Made by a program: the position numbers and the translations under genes
Assembly (NCBI GenBank): GCA_019113175.1
Contig: DXHY01000001.1
Span: forward strand, 57,901 to 121,900
Length of the DNA: 64,000 nucleotides
Direction of reading: 5' to 3'
Origin: Candidatus Eisenbergiella stercoravium
Lineage (GTDB): Bacteria; Bacillota; Clostridia; Lachnospirales; Lachnospiraceae
Shown: positions 1-8,440 of the stretch, piece by piece
Layout of the letters: each line of letters opens with the position of its first letter
How positions within the stretch are numbered: position 1 is the first letter of the stretch
The notes under the pieces: model-generated
What the model saw: the letters and a program-made list of their open reading frames with translations, nothing else
What the model was told of the DNA's origin: nothing
Database searches by the model: none

Positions 1-67
1 TAAGACTGCCGGAGGAAAAGATTTTTCATTTTCTTGTAATTCAACGGTATGTCCCCCATCACATTTT

Positions 68-1066
68 TTATTCTGCCAGAGAAATTTCATCAATCCGTTT
101 CAGCTCTTCCTCTGTAAACGGAGCGCTTTCAAGCACCTTCAGGTTGTCCAGAATCTGCTGAGGCTTTGATGCGCCGATCAGCACGCTGGTCACCACGCCG
201 TCGCGCAGAATCCATTTCAGGGCCATCTGGGACAGCTTTTCTCCGCGCTGGGCGGCGATGTCGTTCAGAGCGCGGATCTGGGACAGCTTTTCTTCTGTAA
301 GGCTTCCTTCTTTCAGAAAACGTCCATCCGTCCGGATCCGGCTGTCTTCCGGAATGCCGTTCAGATAACGGTCGGTCAGCATTCCCTGCGCCAGGGGGCT
401 GAAGGATATGATACCCTTCTTCTCTCTCGCCGCCGTGTCCTTCAGACCGTTGTTTTCTATGGTGCGGTTAAAAATGTTATAGGAATTCTGATTGATTACG
501 AAGGGGCACTTCAGCTCGTCCAGAATATGGCAGGCCCTTTCCATCGTGGGACCGTCGTAATTGGAAAGGCCCACATAAAGCGCCTTTCCGCTTTTCACCG
601 CCTGATCCAGCGCACCCATGGTTTCCTCCAGCGGGGTCTCCGGATCCATTCTATGATGATAATAGATATCCACATAGTCCAGCCCCATCCGCTTCAGACT
701 CTGATCCAGGCTGGCGATCAGATATTTTCTGCTGCCCCAGTTTCCGTAAGGGCCCTCCCACATATCGTAGCCCGCCTTTGTGCTGATAAGAAGTTCATCC
801 CGGTAGCTTCCAAGTTCCTCCTTCAGAATCTTTCCGAAGTTTTTTTCCGCGCTTCCATATGCCGGTCCATAGTTGTTGGCAAGGTCAAAATGTGTGATTC
901 CGTTGTCGAATGCGGTAAAAACAAGCTGCTTCATGTTTTCGTAAACTGCAGTGTCGCCAAAATTGTGCCAGAGGCCAAGGGAAAGTTCCGGAAGTTTCAG
1001 ACCGCTGTTTCCGCAGCGATGATAGGCCATGGTTTCGTAACGTTTTGCATCTGCTGTGTAGCTCAT
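68..1066 (-). CDS. Aldo/keto reductase, YghZ-like
   Basis: This 332-residue protein is a cytosolic NADPH-dependent aldo/keto reductase. The TIM-barrel signature is complete: DLANNYG (Asp61, Tyr66), the STKAGYDMW strand with the catalytic Lys near 97, and YYHHRMD with the catalytic His near 137. The WEGPYGNWGSRKYL stretch and the overall length match the YghZ / L-glyceraldehyde-3-phosphate reductase subgroup, which also includes potassium-channel beta-subunit relatives. The start is well placed behind GGGAGG nine bases upstream. It lies 28 bases downstream of the kinase-like gene on the same strand. The true substrate cannot be read from sequence; detoxification of small aldehydes is the family default. 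Confidence 0.9.
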   Translation of the reverse strand: MSYTADAKRYETMAYHRCGNSGLKLPELSLGLWHNFGDTAVYENMKQLVFTAFDNGITHFDLANNYGPAYGSAEKNFGKILKEELGSYRDELLISTKAGYDMWEGPYGNWGSRKYLIASLDQSLKRMGLDYVDIYYHHRMDPETPLEETMGALDQAVKSGKALYVGLSNYDGPTMERACHILDELKCPFVINQNSYNIFNRTIENNGLKDTAAREKKGIISFSPLAQGMLTDRYLNGIPEDSRIRTDGRFLKEGSLTEEKLSQIRALNDIAAQRGEKLSQMALKWILRDGVVTSVLIGASKPQQILDNLKVLESAPFTEEELKRIDEISLAE

Positions 1067-1093
1067 TTAAGATTTCCTCCCGATTCTGTGTTT

Positions 1094-1579
1094 TTAAATA
1101 TATTCCAGCTTTCTGAAATAACGCATTAAAATGTCGGCGCAGTTTTCCACACCAAGCTCAGAAGTATCCAGGATCATGTGATAATCATTCACATCACCCC
1201 AGGTTTTTCCCGTATGATCATGGTAATAAGCCGCACGCTTCTCATCCGTGCGCTCCACCTTTTCTTTGGCCTGCTCATAATTCAGGCTGTCTCTTCCCAT
1301 TATCCGGTGAATCCGGTCCTCTTTGTCGGCCCGGATAAAAATGTTGAAGACATCCGGCCTTCCTTTCAGAATATCCGACGCACATCGGCCCAGAATGATG
1401 CAGGGCTGTTCCGCGAGCTTTCGGATTGCCTCTGCCTCGCTTTCATATTTATGTCCGCTGAGCTGTTCCTCGATATAAGCCTTATCATAGACGGGAATGC
1501 CCAGCCTTTCGGACAGCTCCTTCGCAATGATGCTCGCTCCCGTTCCATACTTCCGGCTCATGGTAATGACCAGTTTCAT
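1094..1579 (-). CDS. Cytidylate kinase-like family protein (short)
   Basis: The N-terminus LVITMSRKYGTGASIIAKEL is the glycine-rich nucleotide-binding loop typical of the clostridial cytidylate kinase-like family (SREYGSGG type, without the classical Walker lysine). It is followed by a YDKAYIEE segment, an ILGRCA strand and a DKEDRI-RIMGRD helix, so the fold is readable. At 161 residues it is shorter than the usual 190-210, mainly because the helical lid region after YDKAYIEE is reduced. I take the ATG at 1579 (AGGAGGG ten bases upstream); a TTG at 1585 is in frame but too close to the ribosome binding site. The substrate is unproven; true Cmk activity should not be assumed. Confidence 0.75.
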   Translation of the reverse strand: MKLVITMSRKYGTGASIIAKELSERLGIPVYDKAYIEEQLSGHKYESEAEAIRKLAEQPCIILGRCASDILKGRPDVFNIFIRADKEDRIHRIMGRDSLNYEQAKEKVERTDEKRAAYYHDHTGKTWGDVNDYHMILDTSELGVENCADILMRYFRKLEYI

Positions 1580-1624
1580 AAGCAAATCCCTCCTGTTTCA
1601 ATTCAGTTTCTTTATTCTGTTTCT

Positions 1625-1768
1625 TTATTTCAGCCTTTCACGCAGCACCTCTACCTTGCATTCATGCCGCTTATTCGCATCGTCTTTATGATAAGCAATG
1701 CCTACGGCCAGGATGCGCCCGGTGTACTCCGGATTCTCTCCAGACTTTCCTTCTTTCATTTCTGTCAT
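1625..1768 (-). pseudogene. C-terminal scrap of an AAA-ATPase-like/PD-(D/E)XK protein
   Basis: A 47-codon reading frame ends in GRILAVGIAYHKDD followed by HECKVEVLRERL. From memory this closely resembles the C-terminus of the large AAA-ATPase-like proteins with a PD-(D/E)XK nuclease domain that are abundant in Lachnospiraceae (usually over 500 residues). Nothing of the ATPase part remains upstream, where the SH3 protein gene ends five bases away. There is an ATG but no convincing ribosome binding site. I read it as the surviving 3' end of a deleted accessory gene rather than a functional peptide. Confidence 0.5.
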
Positions 1769-1772
1769 TTTT

Positions 1773-2900
1773 CTATTTCAGCACATCGGATCTCACATAG
1801 CCGGTCTGCCCCTGATACCGGACTCTGGTCCAGCCATCCGCCTGCTTCATGAGAATTTCGAGCGTCTCTCCGGGATAGCAGACCGCGATTTTCTCCGAGG
1901 TTTCGCTGACCCCCTTACGGATGTTGACCGTTTCGCTCACGGTGAATTCTCCGCTGTCCGGAACAGCAGAGGAAGTGCCGGCAGAAATGGATGAAGCGCC
2001 TGTATTCTCCTGGGAGGAAGAGTTTTCTCCACCAGTGCCTCCCGCATCTTCTCCGGAATCCGCTTCTGAAGCATCGTCTGTTCCACTCTCTGTTCCCTGT
2101 GTGCTTTCCGCTTCGGCAGTCTGCTCCTCCAGAGCCTCTCCCACTGCGACCATCATATCGTTCATATAGCTTTCCACATATGCGGACAGGGTCTCATCCG
2201 CTTCCAGACGGGCGGCATATTCCGAATTCACTTTATCATACAGTGCGGCCACATCCTCCTGAGCCGCAATCTCATTCACATAAGCGGCCGCTTCCTCGTC
2301 CTGCGTCAGATCATGCAGGTAATAGGTTCCCTCTGCATTTCTGCGCACATAAAGCGGAGCAATACCGGGAAGTGTGGTATCGATTCCCTGGAATTTCACC
2401 TCATAACAGGCGAAAACCACATAAGAATCCGCTTCAAGACCTGACTTTGTATAGCAGGAAATATCAGTATATGCTTCGATATGCGAACTGTTCTCCTGCA
2501 TTCGTAGAAGATCCGCCGTTCCGGTATTGTCACGCAGACTGGTGAGCGTCTCCTCATCGCCCTCCTGCAGTGCGGTAAAATACCTGCCGACTAAATCGTT
2601 CACTTCCGGATGGGCATTTTCCTCCAGCGGCTCCGTGGTATCGATGGGCTCTCCCGCAACATCTTCAACCGTTTCGATCTCCGCTTCCATATTTCTTCCG
2701 GAAAGTCCGCGCACAAGGGCCCAGACCGCAAGCAGCATACAGCATGCAGCAAGCACACAGACTGCTGCTGCCATTACCTTCTTTTTTCGTCTCTTCAACG
2801 CACGCAGCGCATGTGTATAATAATAGGAAAAGGTACCTCCCTTTTTTCTTCTTCTGTTCTTTTTCTGACCAGCCGGCCTGTTTTTTCTTCCTTTTTCCAT
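1773..2900 (-). CDS. Membrane-anchored protein with C-terminal bacterial SH3 domain
   Basis: The 375-residue product starts with a very basic cytoplasmic tail (KGRKNRPAGQKKNRRRKKGG). One transmembrane segment follows near residues 42-62 (VMAAAVCVLAACCMLLAVWA). Then comes an extracellular region with a cystatin/NTF2-like middle (ALQEGDEETL... YEVKFQGIDTTLPGIAPLYV). A Ser/Glu/Gly-rich linker leads to a C-terminal SH3b domain (VNIRKGVSETSEKIAVCYPG ... DGWTRVRYQGQTGYVR). This architecture is common in Lachnospiraceae and suggests a cell-wall-facing protein that senses or binds peptidoglycan. Its exact role is unknown. The start has AGGAGG four bases upstream. Confidence 0.75.
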   Translation of the reverse strand: MEKGRKNRPAGQKKNRRRKKGGTFSYYYTHALRALKRRKKKVMAAAVCVLAACCMLLAVWALVRGLSGRNMEAEIETVEDVAGEPIDTTEPLEENAHPEVNDLVGRYFTALQEGDEETLTSLRDNTGTADLLRMQENSSHIEAYTDISCYTKSGLEADSYVVFACYEVKFQGIDTTLPGIAPLYVRRNAEGTYYLHDLTQDEEAAAYVNEIAAQEDVAALYDKVNSEYAARLEADETLSAYVESYMNDMMVAVGEALEEQTAEAESTQGTESGTDDASEADSGEDAGGTGGENSSSQENTGASSISAGTSSAVPDSGEFTVSETVNIRKGVSETSEKIAVCYPGETLEILMKQADGWTRVRYQGQTGYVRSDVLK

Positions 2901-2990
2901 CTGTCCTCCTGATTTTTCCGTGTGGTTAACATTTTTCTATCTCCACTTATCCACCCATCAGGCGCAGAAACGCGTTCCCTTATTTTACAT

Positions 2991-4010
2991 CTATTTCAGA
3001 ATCTCCCGATAGACACGAAGCACGTTTTCGCAGAATATCTTGTCAATCTGGCGCCCGGAAAATCCTGCTTTTTCCAGAGCGTCCGCCAGGGACGGCAGAC
3101 ATGAGGTGTCCGGGATCGCATCGTTTGTCTGAATTCCGTCAAAATCACTGCCGAGCCCCAGACAGTCCTCGCCGCCGATGCTCACGATATGCCTTGCATG
3201 TGCTGCGATAACCTCAAGATTTCCATGAACCTTTTCCGTTTCCTTTTCCTCTTCCAGAAAAGAAGTGCAGAAATTTAATCCGGTAACGCCGCCCTTTTCA
3301 GCCAGTGCCCGTATCATGTCGTCATCCAGATTCCGGACATTCCCACAGACTGCTCTGGCATTGGAATGGCTTGCCACAAAGGGCTTTTTTGCCGTGCGCG
3401 CCACATCCCAGAAGCCTGCATCAGAAAGATGGGAAACATCCACGATCATCCCCAGCCGTTCCATTTCCTCAAGGAAATCAAAGCCTGTTTCCGTCAGGCC
3501 ATGCTCCCGATCCGGTGTGGTAAAATCCGGGATGCTTCCGGAGGCCTTCTCCGGTATTCGTACATTCGGCCACCCAAGCTCATTGGGAAAATTCCAGGTG
3601 AGCGTCAGCATCCGGACGCCCAGCCGGTACAGCAGCCGGAGATTCCCCAAACGTCCCTTGCATACAGCGCCTTCCTCCACCGTCAGCAGAGCGGAAAGCT
3701 TTCCCTCCACCCGGTTTTTCTCGATGTCTTCATAACGATATACAGGCCGGATCCGGTCCTTATTTTTTTCCAGTTCTTCATAATACAGGTCTGCGAGCGC
3801 GGTACATTCCCGAAAGGGATCGCTGCATTCAGAAAGTGCGACGAACAGGGCAAAATTCTGGAGAAAACAGCCTCCCCTTTCCAGTTTTTCCAGATCCACA
3901 TGCAGGCCGTTCTTCAAAAGACAGTTATTTTCCGAATATGTTCCCCTGCGCTTCATCGCAAGCAGCGCAGAAATCGTATCACAGTGCATATCAACCGCAG
4001 GTATCTTCAT
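2991..4010 (-). CDS. Membrane dipeptidase-type peptidase M19
   Basis: This 339-residue zinc peptidase belongs to the renal dipeptidase family M19. Visible signatures are the metal ligands His9 and Asp11 in VDMHCDT, the metal-bridging Glu in LLTVEEGA, the VDVSHLSDAGF and ASHSNARAVC His motifs, and GLGSDFDGI near the C-terminus. It lacks a signal peptide, so it is probably cytosolic and cleaves dipeptides, possibly including D-amino-acid-containing ones. Its ATG overlaps the lgt stop region by four bases (ATGA), indicating translational coupling with lgt upstream. Confidence 0.93.
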   Translation of the reverse strand: MKIPAVDMHCDTISALLAMKRRGTYSENNCLLKNGLHVDLEKLERGGCFLQNFALFVALSECSDPFRECTALADLYYEELEKNKDRIRPVYRYEDIEKNRVEGKLSALLTVEEGAVCKGRLGNLRLLYRLGVRMLTLTWNFPNELGWPNVRIPEKASGSIPDFTTPDREHGLTETGFDFLEEMERLGMIVDVSHLSDAGFWDVARTAKKPFVASHSNARAVCGNVRNLDDDMIRALAEKGGVTGLNFCTSFLEEEKETEKVHGNLEVIAAHARHIVSIGGEDCLGLGSDFDGIQTNDAIPDTSCLPSLADALEKAGFSGRQIDKIFCENVLRVYREILK

Positions 4011-4942
4011 AAGGATTCTCCTCCCGGATGTTCTGCCGCGTCAGTCTCAGTCTGCCCTGTTACAGTTCCCGGCTCCTCATTGGCAGACGGTTCAGCTGCC
4101 GCAGCCGGTTCTGAATGAACCTCATCTTTCTTTTCTTCCGGAACAAGCGCGGTTCCGTTCGGTCCAACCAGAAAAGCATGCACATTCCGGGAGGCCATGA
4201 TCTGAGAGCCGACTACGATTACGATACCTGCAATCAGCGTAAAAATCGCGATAAACTGTGAGGTGGATAACTCTCCCACACTTCCGCGCTCCATGTCTCC
4301 ACGGAAATATTCCAGAATAAATCTGCCGATGCTGTAAAAAATCAGATAAAAACCCCCAACCTGTCCTTCAGCCTTCTTATGCCTCGCAATATACAGAAGA
4401 ACAAAGAAATGAAGGAAATCCAGGCCGCTTGAGATCAGCTGCGTCGGAATCAGGGAAATCCCGTTCGGCGCGTACGCGGAATTGGTAAATGTTATCCCGA
4501 TCGGACTGTCCGTCGGGCGTCCATAGCAGCATCCTGCAAGGAAACAGCCGATGCGTCCGAAGCCCTGGGCCAGTGCGACAGAAGGAAGCGCCAGGTCAAA
4601 ATAGGAAAGAAAATTGATTTTCTTATAACAGCAGAACAGGAAACCTCCCAGTACACCTCCGATCAGTCCGCCGTACACAACCCAGCCATTTGCCAAAGAA
4701 TGCAGCAGATAAGGAGGATCTGCCAGTATCACATCCAGCATGGTCAGACAGTACAGAAGCTTGGAACCAAGTCCACCGAAAACAAGGCACCAGATTACCA
4801 GTGAAAAAATCTGATCCGCATCCAGCTTAAGCTTTCTCGCCCGATATTCTGCGGTCAGATAGGCGGCGATTACGCCAATTCCAATCATCAGCCCATATCC
4901 GTGTATGGTGAAAGGGCCTATGGTAAGCAGTTCATTTTTCAT
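4007..4942 (-). CDS. lgt: Prolipoprotein diacylglyceryl transferase
   Basis: Lgt moves a diacylglyceryl group from phosphatidylglycerol to the lipobox cysteine of prelipoproteins at the cytoplasmic membrane. The protein (311 residues from the ATG at 4942) has about seven transmembrane segments. It carries the conserved YGGLIGGVLGG segment and the Firmicutes form of the catalytic region, GFGRIGCFLAGCCYGRP. IGRFILEYFRGD near the C-terminus is also conserved. A hydrophilic Glu/Ala-rich tail of about 45 residues extends past the core. The start chosen has AGGAGTG upstream; longer readings begin inside the preceding gene's terminus. At least four lipoproteins in this window would be its substrates. 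Confidence 0.93.
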   Translation of the reverse strand: MKNELLTIGPFTIHGYGLMIGIGVIAAYLTAEYRARKLKLDADQIFSLVIWCLVFGGLGSKLLYCLTMLDVILADPPYLLHSLANGWVVYGGLIGGVLGGFLFCCYKKINFLSYFDLALPSVALAQGFGRIGCFLAGCCYGRPTDSPIGITFTNSAYAPNGISLIPTQLISSGLDFLHFFVLLYIARHKKAEGQVGGFYLIFYSIGRFILEYFRGDMERGSVGELSTSQFIAIFTLIAGIVIVVGSQIMASRNVHAFLVGPNGTALVPEEKKDEVHSEPAAAAEPSANEEPGTVTGQTETDAAEHPGGESL

Positions 4943-4982
4943 AATATCTTCACTCCTAATTCCGCCATTATAACATGCTGTC

Positions 4983-5957
4983 TCAGGGCAACGCAATATA
5001 AATCACCGCCGCGCATAACATGATCTGAATGATGGCAAAACGGAAAACGGTCTGCGTATTGGACCACTCCCACACCTTCCTTGCCTGATCGTGCAGCGGA
5101 GTCCGGACCTTCGTCAGAATCCGGATCTTCAGGAAACGCAGAAGGGAGACCTTAACCAGACCGAGGCCTCCATCCAGAATCAGCACCAGCGCCACCGGAA
5201 TATAAAGGAAAGGACTTCCCGTCTTCAAAACCGCGATGCTGATGAACAGGCCCATGGCCCGGGATCCGGCATCTCCCATCAGCAGCCTGCTCGGAGTAGC
5301 ATTATACCATAGATAACCCAGGATGCAGACACAGAACAGAAGAATCAGATAGGGAAAATTATCCTGCCGTCCTTCCGCTGAAAGAAGCATGTCCACCAGG
5401 TAAATCGTCGCAAGCGTGATGATCGTAAGCGTTCCGGACAATCCGTCCACGCCATCCGAACAGTTGGTCACATTAATGGAGACCCATACAAGAACCACTG
5501 CCAGCAGCCCAAACAGAAGGGGCGGGAGGGTGATTGTCCTGCCTGCAAGAAGAAGGGTAACATCGCTGGAATTAAAATTCAGAAAGGTGACCGCCGTCAT
5601 CACCGCGATAACCAGATCCAGAATTCCCTTTTTATATTCTCCCCAGGGCGTTTTCGCGCAGTCATCCAGAAATCCTGTCATCATGGCCGCTCCCACAAGG
5701 ATCAGATAAATGAACGTTTCCCTTCCGGGCCTTGCAAACAGAAGCGCTGCCGCAATGAAGACGAGAACAAAAAGGAAGCCCGCTCCCCGCGGCTTTCCTG
5801 CCGATTTCTTCCCTTCTACCGCAAAATCTCTTCCATGGTCCTTCGGGAGAAGATCCATGCATTTATACATTGTCAGACAGGTTGCTGCAAATGCCAGCAG
5901 AATTCCGATAAACGCTACCGCCCTGCTGCCGGCTTCTCCGGTCAGATAATGAATCAT
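4983..5957 (-). CDS. MraY/WecA-family phospho-sugar transferase
   Basis: The polytopic protein (324 residues) carries the hallmarks of the polyprenyl-phosphate phospho-sugar transferases: GFLDDCAKT (family usual FLDDxxK), VTNCSDGVDGLSG (usual N-TDGxDGL) and LLMGDAGSRAMG (usual MGDTGS). The C-terminal motif reads RTPLHDQ instead of the MraY TPIHHHxE, so it is a divergent MraY or a paralogue. The absence of neighbouring mur/fts genes favours a paralogue. It would transfer an N-acetyl-sugar phosphate to undecaprenyl phosphate. GGAGG lies five bases before the ATG, and lgt follows 40 bases downstream. Confidence 0.8.
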   Translation of the reverse strand: MIHYLTGEAGSRAVAFIGILLAFAATCLTMYKCMDLLPKDHGRDFAVEGKKSAGKPRGAGFLFVLVFIAAALLFARPGRETFIYLILVGAAMMTGFLDDCAKTPWGEYKKGILDLVIAVMTAVTFLNFNSSDVTLLLAGRTITLPPLLFGLLAVVLVWVSINVTNCSDGVDGLSGTLTIITLATIYLVDMLLSAEGRQDNFPYLILLFCVCILGYLWYNATPSRLLMGDAGSRAMGLFISIAVLKTGSPFLYIPVALVLILDGGLGLVKVSLLRFLKIRILTKVRTPLHDQARKVWEWSNTQTVFRFAIIQIMLCAAVIYIALP

Positions 5958-5970
5958 TTTTTCCTCCGTT

Positions 5971-6017
5971 CCGAAGCGTTTTACAATTTTTTTTCAGATA
6001 ATTTGTGACGCTTCGGC
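5971..6017 (-). promoter_or_regulatory. Leader hairpin before the MraY-family gene
   Basis: Perfect nine-base arms CCGAAGCGT (5971-5979) and ACGCTTCGG (6009-6017 region) enclose an A/T-rich loop directly upstream of the ribosome binding site. It resembles, more simply, the hairpin leaders seen elsewhere in the window. A possible extended -10 (TGGTAGAAT on the minus strand) lies further upstream. Confidence 0.45.
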
Positions 6018-6147
6018 ACAAATTTCTGCCCTCCGGCTTCCGGCCTCATTTATTCTACCATTAACATTCCCAAAAAGGAATGACAAAAATATCTTTTTTG
6101 AAAGAAAGCAAATTTTGATCAAATTTTTTCATACCTCCAATTCCCCC

Positions 6148-6176
6148 TTTTCAAAAATGACAAAAAAGGCTACAAT
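6148..6176 (+). promoter_or_regulatory. Candidate promoter of the PHP gene
   Basis: TTTTCA (6148-6153) and TACAAT (6171-6176) are separated by exactly 17 bases. This fits a sigma-A promoter driving the hairpin leader and the PHP gene. Confidence 0.5.
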
Positions 6177-6192
6177 AAGGACAAACAAGAAG

Positions 6193-6252
6193 GGAGGCAA
6201 AGAATGCCTCCGACATTCTTTTTATGAATTTATGCCGCCTACGGCGGCAGGA
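6193..6252 (+). repeat. Modular hairpin leader element (copy 1)
   Basis: Three stem-loops fill the leader. GGAGGC/GCCTCC (6193-6211) overlaps AAAGAATG/CATTCTTT (6199-6221), so these two are mutually exclusive. GCCGCC-TAC-GGCGGC (6234-6248) then runs straight into the AGGAGG ribosome binding site. The segment from CATTCTTT to the GCCGCC hairpin closely matches the pheS leader at 60196-60246. This makes it a member of the repeat family described in the findings. Confidence 0.7.
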
Positions 6253-6264
6253 GGTATGAGCGAT

Positions 6265-7059
6265 ATGAAAATCGACATGCACTGCCATGTGAAGGAAGGC
6301 TCCATAGACAGCAGAGTGCCTATGGAAGAATATATCAGACTGCTGAAGGAAAAAGGCTTCGATGGAATGGTCGTTACCGACCATGACACCTATAACGGCT
6401 ACAGATACTGGAAAAAGCATCTGAAAGGGAAAAAATATACAGATTTCAAAGTATTCAAAGGAATCGAATATGACACCAGCGGAGGCGGCCACATCCTGGT
6501 CATCGTTCCGGAAACCATCAAGCTGCGCATCCTGGAGCTGCGCGGACTCCCGATCAATATCCTGATTTCCATTGTCCACTCCTACGGCGGTGTTCTTGGC
6601 CCGGCCCATCCCTGCGGAGGAAAGTATATGAGCTTCTGCAATACCAGAGCTTACCGCAGAGATCCCAAAATCGTGGAACAGTTTGATTTCGTTGAAATCT
6701 TCAATGCCTGCGAGGATGAGGAATCCAATGCAATTGCCTGCAGGCTCGCGGCCAAATATCATAAACCCGGACTCGGAGGCAGCGATTCCCATAAAACGGA
6801 CTGCGTGGGACTCGCCTACACGGAAGTCCCCGATTCGGTTGAAACGGAAACGGATCTCATCAACTGTATCCGTGCCGGGGAGATCATCGGATGCGGTGGG
6901 ACGCTCTACCATAAGACCGCAAAGGAAAAAATGGGAAAAATCAGCACGGTTCTCGTTTACTCCTTCTGGTTTTATAACAAATTTTCCAACCTGATCCGGA
7001 CGAATAAAAGGAATAAGAAGCTCCGTTCCGAGTATTCTGAACGGGAATCTCAAATCTGA
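6265..7059 (+). CDS. PHP-domain phosphoesterase
   Basis: The 264-residue protein opens with IDMHCHVKEGS (HxH metal motif). It continues with MVVTDHDTYNG, GIEYDT, LGPAHPCGG and GLGGSDSHKTDC, which are the metal-binding histidines and acids of the PHP superfamily. Family members hydrolyse phosphate esters (histidinol phosphatase, 3',5'-nucleoside bisphosphate phosphatase YciV/RNase AM) with two or three divalent metals. I choose the ATG at 6265, ten bases after AGGAGG; the ATG at 6256 is too close. It converges with the thrE pair, whose end is nine bases away. Substrate not determinable. Confidence 0.85.
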   Translation: MKIDMHCHVKEGSIDSRVPMEEYIRLLKEKGFDGMVVTDHDTYNGYRYWKKHLKGKKYTDFKVFKGIEYDTSGGGHILVIVPETIKLRILELRGLPINILISIVHSYGGVLGPAHPCGGKYMSFCNTRAYRRDPKIVEQFDFVEIFNACEDEESNAIACRLAAKYHKPGLGGSDSHKTDCVGLAYTEVPDSVETETDLINCIRAGEIIGCGGTLYHKTAKEKMGKISTVLVYSFWFYNKFSNLIRTNKRNKKLRSEYSERESQI

Positions 7060-7067
7060 ACGACTGA

Positions 7068-7556
7068 TCAGGCATTTCCGTCAGCGCCCCTTTTTTCTTT
7101 TCGTTGACGCTTCCTGCCAATGGCAAAGAGTTCCTGCGGCAGTTCAAAAATGCATACAATGCCCAGCACGATTGCGGCAACCGCCTTTACGGCGGCAAAG
7201 CCCGCGTCTGCTGCTTCGGTCAGCTGGTCAGTCACCATATAATAGGCAGCCCAGTAGATGCCCGCTCCCGGTACCAGGGGAATGATCCCTGAAATCAGAA
7301 ATACCGTGACCGGGCATTTTTCACGTACCGCAAAAAAACGGGAAAGAAGCATCACCAGCACCGCAGCAAAAAAGGTCGCCGCAGCTGCGGACAGGCGGTT
7401 TTCCAGCAGACTGTAAAGGAACCATCCGGCCCCTCCGATCACGCCGCAATAGGGAAAAAAACGGCAGGGAACGCCGAACAGCAGAGCGAACGCTACAGTG
7501 CCGACCGCTGCTGCGGCGGTAGAAATTACAATCGTGAAAAGGATTCTGGAAATCAT
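7068..7556 (-). CDS. Threonine/serine exporter, ThrE C-terminal half (DUF3815-like)
   Basis: This 162-residue membrane protein has about five hydrophobic segments and the GIIPLVPGAGIYWAAYYMV motif of the C-terminal half of ThrE-type exporters. In many Firmicutes ThrE is split into two subunits. Here the ATG overlaps the stop of the N-terminal partner by four bases (ATGA), so the two are translationally coupled. A basic tail (GRKRQRKEKRG) ends the protein in the cytoplasm. Together they likely export threonine or serine, or related small metabolites. Confidence 0.85.
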   Translation of the reverse strand: MISRILFTIVISTAAAAVGTVAFALLFGVPCRFFPYCGVIGGAGWFLYSLLENRLSAAAATFFAAVLVMLLSRFFAVREKCPVTVFLISGIIPLVPGAGIYWAAYYMVTDQLTEAADAGFAAVKAVAAIVLGIVCIFELPQELFAIGRKRQRKEKRGADGNA

Positions 7557-8356
7557 AACAGCCTCCCTCCTGTCAGACCGTGGTAAGTGGTAATGACAAG
7601 TCCTACCCCTGCCGCGATACACACAAAAACGAGAATGGCGTCCAGGAGACGAACCGATCCTGCGATATAGTCTCCGTCCGCAATATCCCTTACCCCATTG
7701 GTAAAGGCGATTCCGGGGACAAGCGGCATAATCGATCCGATGATCATGTAATTCATGCTTTCTCCCAGTCCGATACGGCACAGGAGCATGCACATGACGG
7801 TGACAAGCGCTCCGCCGCCGATGTTTCCGATAATCTTGGACAGATGCGGAGTAAACAGCTTCAGAACATAGGCATACAGGATAAAACCGGTCAGAAAGGC
7901 CCCCAGGCAGTCAAGGGGACTTCCTCCGAACATACAGCAGAAACAGCCGCTCCCAACTGCCGACGCCAAAAGCCTGATACCGGTCGTTTTTCCCGGCATC
8001 CGCTCGATTTCATCAAGCTTACGCTTTATCTCCTGCGGGCTGTAATTCCCTTCCTCGATCTCCCTGGAAAGCTGGTTAACCGCAGCCACCCGGTCCAGTC
8101 TGGCGCCGCTGACGGGGATGTGCTGCACCTTGGCATAAAAGGGCTCGCTTCCGTTCCCCGCCGTCAGAAAAATGCCGTTGCTGAGCACAAAGGCCTTCTC
8201 CGATTCCACCCCATAATGGCTGCACATTCTAGCGACCGTCTCCTCTACCCGGAAAATTTCCGCTCCGTTTTTCAGCAGGATGCTTCCGGCCTGCATGGCA
8301 CAGTCCAGTACGAGCCGCCGCTCCTGCGCCTCAGTTACAATGCGCTGCTCCTTCAT
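7553..8356 (-). CDS. Threonine/serine exporter, ThrE N-terminal half (DUF1212)
   Basis: The 267-residue partner begins with a soluble domain: CAMQAGSILLKNGAEIFRVEET and SNGIFLTAGNG match the DUF1212 hallmarks. It ends in several transmembrane helices with SIMPLVPGIAFTNGVRDI, the same PLVPG motif as the downstream subunit. This duplication is characteristic of ThrE-type exporters. The start follows GGGGATAAAAA. The two genes form a tight operon. Confidence 0.88.
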   Translation of the reverse strand: MKEQRIVTEAQERRLVLDCAMQAGSILLKNGAEIFRVEETVARMCSHYGVESEKAFVLSNGIFLTAGNGSEPFYAKVQHIPVSGARLDRVAAVNQLSREIEEGNYSPQEIKRKLDEIERMPGKTTGIRLLASAVGSGCFCCMFGGSPLDCLGAFLTGFILYAYVLKLFTPHLSKIIGNIGGGALVTVMCMLLCRIGLGESMNYMIIGSIMPLVPGIAFTNGVRDIADGDYIAGSVRLLDAILVFVCIAAGVGLVITTYHGLTGGRLL

Positions 8357-8440
8357 TTTTTATCCCCTCTTCTGCCTGCGTATTTTCTTTGCATGCATAT
8401 CCTTTTGCATGTACAGAATCGGACATGCTCTTCCGCTTTG

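Noticed and set aside
6151..7053. 300-codon minus-strand frame opposite the PHP gene
   Set aside because: It is a mirror of the PHP coding sequence with no ribosome binding site and no recognisable domain; the plus-strand protein has all metal motifs.
7556..7793. Long N-terminal version of the ThrE C-terminal subunit
   Set aside because: The added part reads out of frame through the ThrE N-terminal gene and is Arg/His-rich nonsense; the ATGA overlap at 7553-7556 gives the natural start.
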